Source of the DNA: Austropuccinia psidii
Taxonomy: Eukaryota > Basidiomycota > Pucciniomycetes > Pucciniales > Sphaerophragmiaceae
Reading direction: 5' to 3'
NCBI GenBank assembly: GCA_023105745.1
Contig: JALGQZ010000007.1
Coordinates: 52,061,569 to 52,125,568, forward strand
Length of the DNA: 64,000 bases
A program made the position numbers and the translations under genes. The notes beneath the pieces are model-generated. The model had not been told where the DNA came from and searched no databases. It saw nothing but the letters and a program-made list of their open reading frames with translations. How positions within the stretch are numbered: position 1 is the stretch's first letter; each line of letters begins with the position of its first letter. Shown here piece by piece: positions 57,838 to 64,000 of the stretch.

Positions 57838-60252
57838 ACTTGGGAAAATCACCTTACAAGACTAGAAAGGGTATTACAGAAAATAGTCCAAGTAAATATG
57901 AGAATTTCCTTGAAAAAATGTCATTTTGCATACAGTGAATTAAATGCACTAGGACATGTAGTATCTGGCCTTAGTCTAGGCATAGACAAAAATAAAGTAG
58001 CAGCAGTACTACTTAAGCCAATGCCTCAAACCAAAAAAGAAATGCAATCATTTCTAGGATTTGCTGGTTACTATAGACAGCATATAAAGGACTTTGCAAA
58101 GATTGCTAAATCCTTGTATAAGCTATGTGACCAACAAACAGTCTATGAGATGACAGAAGAAAGAGTCAAGGCATATGAAGAATTGAAAAATTCCTTAACA
58201 AATGCCCCATTTCTTCTGATGCCAGATTGGAAACTACCCTTCAAACTGTACATTGATGCTTGTGGAGAAGGACTAGGTGCTGCACTTCACCAAACACAAA
58301 TTATCAATTACAAACCAGTGGAAGGACCAATTTGTTTCATTTCAAGGCAGATAAAGCCAACAGAAGCAAGGTATGGAGCAAGCCAAATGGAATGCTTATG
58401 CCTAGTATGGGCTTTAGAAAAACTGCATTATTATTTGGATGGCACAGTATTTGATGTAATCACAGACTGTAATGCTGTGAAATCACTATTAAATATGAAG
58501 ACTCCAAATAGACATATGCTGAGATGGCAAATTGCTATCCAAGAATATAGAGGAAATATGACTATTGTTCATAAATCTGGGAATATTCATAAAAATGCAG
58601 ATGGTCTTAGTAGATGGGCTCTAGCAAATACCCCTGACAATCCAGCATGGGTACCACAAGAGGAGCACCATATAGAAGGAATATGTGTTACAGACATTGG
58701 CACAGAATTCTTTAACCAAGTTAAAGAAAGCTATAAGACAGACAAAAATTGCCATATCTTAAGCCAACTTCTAATGAAAGACTGCAAAGATCCATCACTT
58801 TCATCAAAACTAGATGAAATATGGAAAAAGGCATATGATGAAGGAAGATTTCACCTCCTTGATGGAATCCTTTACCATAGAACAAAACACACATGTGTTA
58901 TGGCCTTAACAGATAGAACACTAATAAACACTATTTTACATGAGTGTCATGATAGTGTTGCATCTGGACATCTCTCAGAAGATAGGACACTAGAGAGGGT
59001 GAAAACCTGCTCTTGGTGGCCAAATTGGAAGAAAGATGTTGCAGAGTACTGCCAAACCTGTGACAGATGTCAAAAAGCCAACAGAGCCACAGGAAAGAAA
59101 TTTGGAATGATGATCCAAATCCAAGAACCAAAATCCCCATGGGAAATAGTTCATATGGATTGGGTAACAGCCTTACCTCCAGGAGGAGACAGGAGTTATA
59201 ATGCATGCCTAGTGTTAGTTGACAGGTACAGTAAAACTCCCATGTTCTTACCATGTCATAAAGATGACACAGCTATGGATACAGCCATAATGATATGGAA
59301 TAAAGTCATTAGCCACACAGGCTTATTCCAAAATATTATAAGTGACAGAGACCCAAAGTTCACTTCAGCATTATGGAAAAATCTCCATAACTTGTTTGGG
59401 ACAAATTTATCATTCTCAACAGCTTATCATCCTCAAACTGATGGTCTAGCAGAAAGAATGATACAGACCCTAGAGGATATGATCAGAAGATTCTGTGCTT
59501 ATGGGCTTGAATTCAAAGATTCTGATGGTTTTACCCATGATTGGTGTACACTAATACCAGCACTTGAACTGGCATATAAGACATCAATCCATTCTTCTAC
59601 TGGCAAAACACCAGCAATGCTAGAGAAAGGTTGGAATCCAAGACTTCCTTATGACACCCTCAAAAAGGACCTAGTGGATATACATCCAACAGCAAGCAGT
59701 TTCAAGATAATGCTTGACAAAGCAAGACACCATGCAAACAGATGCATGCAAGATTCTTTTAAATATGCAAAAGAAAGATGGGATAAAAGTCATAAACCAC
59801 CTGATTTCAAGATAGGAGACTTGGTTTTAGTATCAACCCTTAATTTCAATAACATAAAAGGCCCAAAGAAATTGAAAGATTCCTTTGCAGGACCATTTAT
59901 GATAAAAGCACTCCATGGACCCAATGCTGTGCAATTAGAACTCACAGGTGAACTAATGAACAAACACCCAACTTTCCCTGTAAGTCTGATAAAACCTTAC
60001 AGTTCAAGTGACAAGGAGTTATTTCCACTAAGAAATAAACCCCCACTTGAGATTCCCCCCTTGGAGGAAGGAGAGGAAAAGAAAATAGTAAAAGTCCTTA
60101 AAGAAAGAAGGACAAGAAACAAAAAAGAAAGGGAATACCTTGTAAGGTATAGAAATTCAACTCAGGAAGATGAATGGCTACTTGAGAAAGATATAACAAA
60201 TGCTGATAAATTACTAAGAAGATTCAGACATGAAAGAAAACCTGAAAAATAA
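57838..60252 (+). CDS. RT C-terminus, RNase H, integrase and chromodomain-like tail of element C
   Basis: Same frame as the preceding ORF, uninterrupted to TAA at 60250-60252; first ATG at 57898. Contents: RT thumb ([38 protein letters not shown]), RNase H ([54 protein letters not shown]), HHCC zinc domain ([25 protein letters not shown], 58940-59080), integrase core with D in [11 protein letters not shown] (about 59157), D in SDRDPKF (about 59343) and E in LAERMIQ (about 59449), then [20 protein letters not shown] and a C-terminal [28 protein letters not shown], a chromodomain-like module. All visible catalytic residues are present, but the stop upstream means it is reached only by readthrough in this copy. 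Integrase acts in the nucleus. Confidence 0.92.
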   Translation, partial: TWENHLTRLERVLQKIVQVNMRISLKKCHFAYSELNALGHVVSGLSLGIDKNKVAAVLLKPMPQTKKEMQSFLGFAGYYRQHIKDFAKIAKSLYKLCDQQTVYEMTEERVKAYEELKNSLTNAPFLLMPDWKLPFKLYIDACGEGLGAALHQTQIINYKPVEGPICFISRQIKPTEARYGASQMECLCLVWALEKLHYYLDGTVFDVITDCNAVKSLLNMKTPNRHMLRWQIAIQEYRGNMTIVHKSGNIHKNADGLSRWALANTPDNPAWVPQEEHHIEGICVTDIGTEFFNQVKESYKTDKNCHILSQLLMKDCKDPSLSSKLDEIWKKAYDEGRFHLLDGILYHRTKHTCVMALTDRTLINTILHECHDSVASGHLSEDRTLERVKTCSWWPNWKKDVAEYCQTCDRCQKANRATGKKFGMMIQIQEPKSPWEIVHMDWVTALPPGGDRSYNACLVLVDRYSKTPMFLPCHKDDTAMDTAIMIWNKVISHTGLFQNIISDRDPKFTSALWKNLHNLFGTNLSFSTAYHPQTDGLAERMIQTLEDMIRRFCAYGLEFKDSDGFTHDWCTLIPALELAYKTSIHSSTGKTPAMLEKGWNPRLPYDTLKKDLVDIHPTASSFKIMLDKARHHANRCMQDSFKYAKERWDKSHKPPDFKIGDLVLVSTLNFNNIKGPKKLKDSFAGPFMIKALHGPNAVQLELTGELMNKHPTFPVSLIKPYSSSDKELFPLRNKPPLEIPPLEEGEEKKIVKVLKERRTRNKKEREYLVRYRNSTQEDEWLLEKDITNADKLLRRFRHERKPEK

Positions 60253-60337
60253 AAAAGTTAAGCATTATTGAGCTTCAAGACTAACAAAGTCTATTGAAGA
60301 GGTAGGACAGTGGATGATACCCTAATCACACATATCA

Positions 60338-60370
60338 GATTGTGGTACAATCTTTTTTGGTGGTAGGGAA
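60338..60370 (+). promoter_or_regulatory. Mini-palindrome and polypurine tract of element C
   Basis: GATTGT-GGT-ACAATC (60338-60352) followed by ttttttggtggtagggaa up to 60370, next to TGTGAG. In A the palindrome is AATTGT-GGT-ACAATT: the outer base pair changes on both sides, so symmetry is kept. The purine tract is the expected plus-strand primer. Confidence 0.8.
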
Positions 60371-62382
60371 TGTGAGCCTTTGAGATATGACCACATACCC
60401 AATAAGGTCACAAAAAGACTCAGAATAATTAGACTTTTAATATAATTATATTAAAATTACTTAAAATAATTATACATTAAAAATAATTAATTAAATATAC
60501 AAAAAATACCATAAATTGGTACAAAAATTGGTTTAAATTAAAAACCAATGAATCAACATGTAAAATAAATTATACCATTGGATTCCCCATGGAAAAATAC
60601 ACATATACCATTTTTATGGCATATCTGTAAAGTCAATACTTAAGGAATTATAAGGTATAATACCTTATAAAAACCATAAGACCTTATTTATCTCAAAAAC
60701 TAATGAAACAACATGTGAAATAAATTGTACCAGTGGATTCCCCATGAAGCCCCACACATAAAACAATTAATAAGCCAATTTCCAATGTTAATACTTAAGG
60801 AATTATCCTGAACATATGCACTTTTTTGGTCAACGCATATATTCAAGGATCATAGCTAATATCTCCTAAACTATACATGATAGAATGATGAACCAAAAAT
60901 AAAGTTACCACGTAATTACTTTAAGAACACAGATATGAACTTTATTTTACAAATTATAAACAAGGTTAAAACCTATGATGAATTATTGATAAAAATCAAC
61001 AGAGCTGTTGACCACTTTGTTGTGAAAGTGTTCCAAACTTAAAAAAAAGTACACAGTTGGATTCTCCTAGTTCATTCGTGAAGAATGATGTAATTTTTAT
61101 TATTAAATTCAGGGTATAACCCCCTGAAATCAAGGTTTGAAGTTTAAAATATTGAATTTCGACAGAAAAGATGAGTTACAAGAAAAATCATCAAAATTAG
61201 AGTTTTGATGATGTAATGAAAAGCTCTTGGCAGCATAATAAGGTTATGCCAGGCTATCTGAATTTCTGTAGCGTGTAAATCTTAAAAGTTATTGAGGATC
61301 AAAGTTTGAGCTTAATTTGAGCAGTTATGATCACATACTGTAACCTTAATTTAAGTTTAACAGTCTTAAGAGTGATAAAATTGGTGAATACTATTAGTTT
61401 ATGATTAAAACTAATAAAATCCACGAAATTTGGGGTTCTGCCAAGCCTCTGATGTCATCAAACTTAGAGTTATAGTGATAATTCTAAATAATGGTGTAAT
61501 AATGATGTAATATGGTTTGATCATGATGTAATCACCCTCAAACCTTAAAATATTGATCAATTCCAGTGGATATGATCAGTACACGTCTACTAGAAGCCTG
61601 TTGGACTCTAGGAGGGAGGTATTTACTATAAATAGAGCTCTTTTTACTCTATTTTCCCCTCAGACGCATCAAAAACATTAAATCAATTAAATAAAAGGTA
61701 ATTTCTTTATTCTTTATATATAAGGCTCTTATATTATTAAATACCAAAGACCATCTTAATATTAATCACTATTTTTACGTGATTAAATCAATTCTTTAAT
61801 TGTTTTTGTTATAAATCTCTCTATAAACTCATTTCCACGTAAAATCAAGAAATTTAGTAATTTTCTTTATTTTTTATTGTAAATACAATTTGAAAAAGTT
61901 GTATTATATTCTTTTGGCGTAAAATATCTCAAAATTATTATTTTAAGTGTTAAAAGTAGTTTATTTCATCTTATTATAATAATTTCTCTCTTATTATTAC
62001 TCTTAATAATTCTTAATTAATATAAATAGTATTTATATTAATATATAACTTTAATATTAGTAATATTATTGTTATTAATTGTTTTTTATTTATAAAAAAC
62101 AGTTTTTTACACCTTTATTATTTGTTGGTAACAATAATAAAGAGCTTTATAATATATTAATTATTTTATATTAATATATTATTTATAATATTATAATTTC
62201 ATATAATATTAATTTATATTATTATATTTATTTAATAATATAATATTTTTACGCCATAATAATAATATTTCTTTATTATTATTATTATTTTAATCTTATT
62301 TATTTTAATTATAAGGACATTCAGAGTACAATAAGTAATAAATTAGTAATTTTTACTTATTGTTTCATAGTCAAACCTTACA
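60371..62382 (+). repeat. 3' LTR of element C
   Basis: 2012 bases, direct copy of 51710-53734, ending ACCTTACA. Carries the intact TATA box, the splice donor and the 11-bp end hairpin (62328-62363). Followed by the target duplication ctttg. Confidence 0.96.
61627..61635 (+). promoter_or_regulatory. TATA box in 3' LTR of C
   Basis: tataaatag followed by agctctttttactctattttcccctcagacgc, a good TATA consensus with a pyrimidine-rich start region about 25-45 bases on. The 5' LTR copy differs by one base, tattaatag. Confidence 0.6.
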
Positions 62383-64000
62383 CTTTGGGGGCAATGATGG
62401 GTCATGAATTTGACATTATTATTAATATTTAGAGGCCTTATCCCCCACTCTTAAGAAGATGCATATCCAGAGAAGCTCTGGAAATTCATATTAAAGAACT
62501 TCCAGTCCTTGGTGTAATAAGAAAGGTTGGCCACAATGAGGAGGTAGAAATACCTACACCAGTCATAGTGGCATGGCATAATGGAAAATCTAGAATGGTT
62601 GGGGATTGTAAAGCTCTGAACACTAACACTGTTCCAGACAGATACCCAATACCAAAAATCCAAATTTCCCTTACCCAAATATCCCAAGCAGTATATATAA
62701 GAACTATGGATGCCCTTGAAGTATTTCATCAGAATGTGGTGACACCAAGGGAAAGAAAATACTTGAGAATTATTGTTCATTGTGGAGTATATGAATATTT
62801 GAGGATGCCTTTGGTATCAAGAATGCACATTCACACTTACAAAGAATGTTTAATGAAATCTTTGCTGAAGAACTTTCAGAAGGATGGTTAATCACCTACA
62901 TTGATGACATTATTGTCTGTTCCAAGACTTGGGAAGAACATATATACAGATTATCCAGAGGTTTGACCAAAATCCAATCTGTAAACATGCAAATTGCTTT
63001 GAAGAAATGCCATTTTGTATTCAAAGAACTCAAAGAACTGGGACATTTAGTATCTGGTTTATCCCTTGGAATTGACAAACACAATGTTGCAGAAGTGCTA
63101 CTGAAGCCCATGCTGCAGAACAAAAAATAAATTCAGTCATTTTTAGGGTTTTCAGGTTACTACAGGCAACATATTAAAGATTTTTCATCCATAGCAAGAC
63201 CTCTTTATAAATTATGTGACAAATACACAGTATTTGGAATGACCATTGACAGAGTAAAAGCCTTTGAATCTTTGAGACAATCCTTGACCACTGCTCCACT
63301 CTTACTGATGCCAGACTTTAAGCTACCCTGTAAACTGTATATTGATGCATCAGGGGATGGGCTGGGTGCTGCACATCATCAATTCCAGATTATAAATGAT
63401 AAACCTGTGGAAGGACCCATAGGTTTCATATCCAGGCAAATCAAACAAACTGAAGCCAGATATGGAGCAAGTCAGATGGAATGTTTATTCCTTATCTGGG
63501 CGTTGGAAAAATTAAATTACTTCCTGGAGGGATGTGTTTTTGAAGTTATAACAGATTGTACCACTGTTAAATCACTTTTAAACATGAAGACACCTAACAG
63601 AAATATGCTCAGATGGCGAACAGCCATACAAGAATATAGCGGTAATATGACTATTGTTCACAAAGATGGAAATATTCATAAAAATAAAGATGGGATGAGA
63701 GGATGGCCATTACCAAATGATATTGATGATCCTGCTTATGTGTCAGAATTAGCTTCCCCACAGATCCCAATAGAAGGAATCAGTGTTACAGATTTGAACA
63801 CCCCTTCTTTGAAGAAGTGAGGAACAGTTATACTCAAGATAAGACTTCTACCATTTTATGCCAATTACTTACTAAAGACAGTAAAGGCAGCTCTTTGAAG
63901 CCTGACTTAGATGAAATATGGAAAAATAATATGATTAAGGAATATTTCACTTACTAGATGGTATAATTTACCACAGAACTAAGCATATATGTGTCATGAC
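62383..64000 (+). pseudogene. RT and RNase H of element D, right part
   Basis: Resumes at GG-GCAATGATGGGTCATGAA (AMMGHEFDIIINI, then a TAG), RT blocks AWHNGKSRMVGDCKALNTNT (62568-62627), TMDALEVFHQNVV, EYLRMP then a frameshift where C has FGIKNAPSHYQ, and a catalytic YIDD in ITYIDDIIVCSKTWEEHI (about 62892-62945). RT thumb to 63130 (TAA), then [17 protein letters not shown] and RNase [37 protein letters not shown] and [11 protein letters not shown] (63340-63590). A stop at 63818-63820 ends the last long ORF, and degraded sequence runs off the window before integrase. Confidence 0.88.

Larger units (their letters stand above)
51710..62382 (+). mobile_element. Gypsy chromovirus C, young and nearly intact
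   Basis: LTRs at 51710-53734 and 60371-62382. The 5-base target duplication ctttg is perfect (51705-51709 and 62383-62387). The LTRs differ only by scattered substitutions, a few short indels and a 13-base indel. The interior has leader exon, gag1, slippery site, and a gag2-pol ORF of about 1,700 codons with one in-frame stop. It inserted into D's pol between protease and RT. It is the best reference for interpreting A, B and D. Confidence 0.96.
46500..64000 (+). mobile_element. Gypsy element D, interrupted by C and by the window end
   Basis: 5' LTR, leader exon, gag1, gag2 and protease at 46500-51709. RT, RNase H and more continue at 62383-64000. The two parts are one element: removing 51710-62382 and one copy of the 5-base duplication ctttg leaves a continuous coding match (..DKEPLG / AMMGHEFDI..) to C and A. 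The interior is heavily mutated. The 3' LTR lies outside the window. Confidence 0.9.

Noticed and set aside
1..64000. Repeat-induced point mutation as the cause of decay
   Set aside because: RIP is mainly described in ascomycetes, and the visible pattern is CpG scarcity with ordinary CpA/TpA mixtures; methylation-driven CpG loss explains it more simply. A dinucleotide count would decide.
1..64000. tRNA, rRNA or CRISPR arrays
   Set aside because: No cloverleaf-like or rRNA-like segment, and no regularly spaced short repeats with unique spacers were seen on either strand.

Overview
The window is transposon-filled, strongly A+T-rich eukaryotic DNA with spliceosomal-type introns. It fits the genome of a rust fungus (Pucciniales). 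The gag N-terminus of element E (MPVQHSPPARQTRSQ, at 39696) is one I associate from memory with repeated 'hypothetical proteins' of Austropuccinia psidii; this is recollection, not a search. I see no rRNA, tRNA, CRISPR array or bacterial-type operon. Almost all recognisable coding sequence belongs to Ty3/Gypsy-type LTR retrotransposons of the chromodomain (chromovirus) class and to decayed hAT DNA transposons.

Layout. 1-4055: two hAT transposase relics on the minus strand, head to tail. 4056-15006: element A, a full-length but heavily mutated Gypsy element with 2.17-kb LTRs, inserted in the second hAT relic. 15007-17400: flank with another hAT fragment. 17401-19517: solo LTR of the A family, reversed, with a perfect 5-bp target duplication. 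19525-25212: element B, a gag-only deletion derivative. 25213-26795: a short non-repetitive island with minus-strand exon-like blocks that resemble an Argonaute PAZ region. 26795-31140: a third hAT relic carrying solo LTR G. 31141-36566: mostly featureless, with one clean exon-like ORF at 32464-32700. 36567 to the window end: a four-deep nest, F (LTR) split by E (Gypsy with chromodomain), E's 3' LTR split by D, and D's pol split by C (51710-62382). C is the youngest and most intact copy: TSD ctttg on both sides, near-identical LTRs, and an almost open gag-pol interrupted by one nonsense codon.

How the genes work together. A, B, C and D are related and share a plan: LTR, candidate PBS, a short leader exon, a small gag-like ORF1, a gag2-pol ORF (coiled coil, capsid, CCHC zinc knuckle, protease, RT, RNase H, integrase, chromodomain-like tail), a conserved mini-palindrome, a polypurine tract, and the 3' LTR. 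Comparing A and C suggests an undescribed expression strategy. ORF1 appears to contain two tiny phase-1 introns, so the obvious 'ATG' ORF is in the wrong frame. ORF1 then ends at a double slippery heptamer (TTTCCCAAAG) that would place ribosomes in the -1 frame of the gag-pol ORF, which lacks a nearby AUG. A hairpin whose stem sequence changes but whose position is kept lies just inside the 3' end of the LTRs of several families.

Limits: no alignments or searches were run. Boundaries come from reading repeat pairs by eye, and old-copy edges are approximate.
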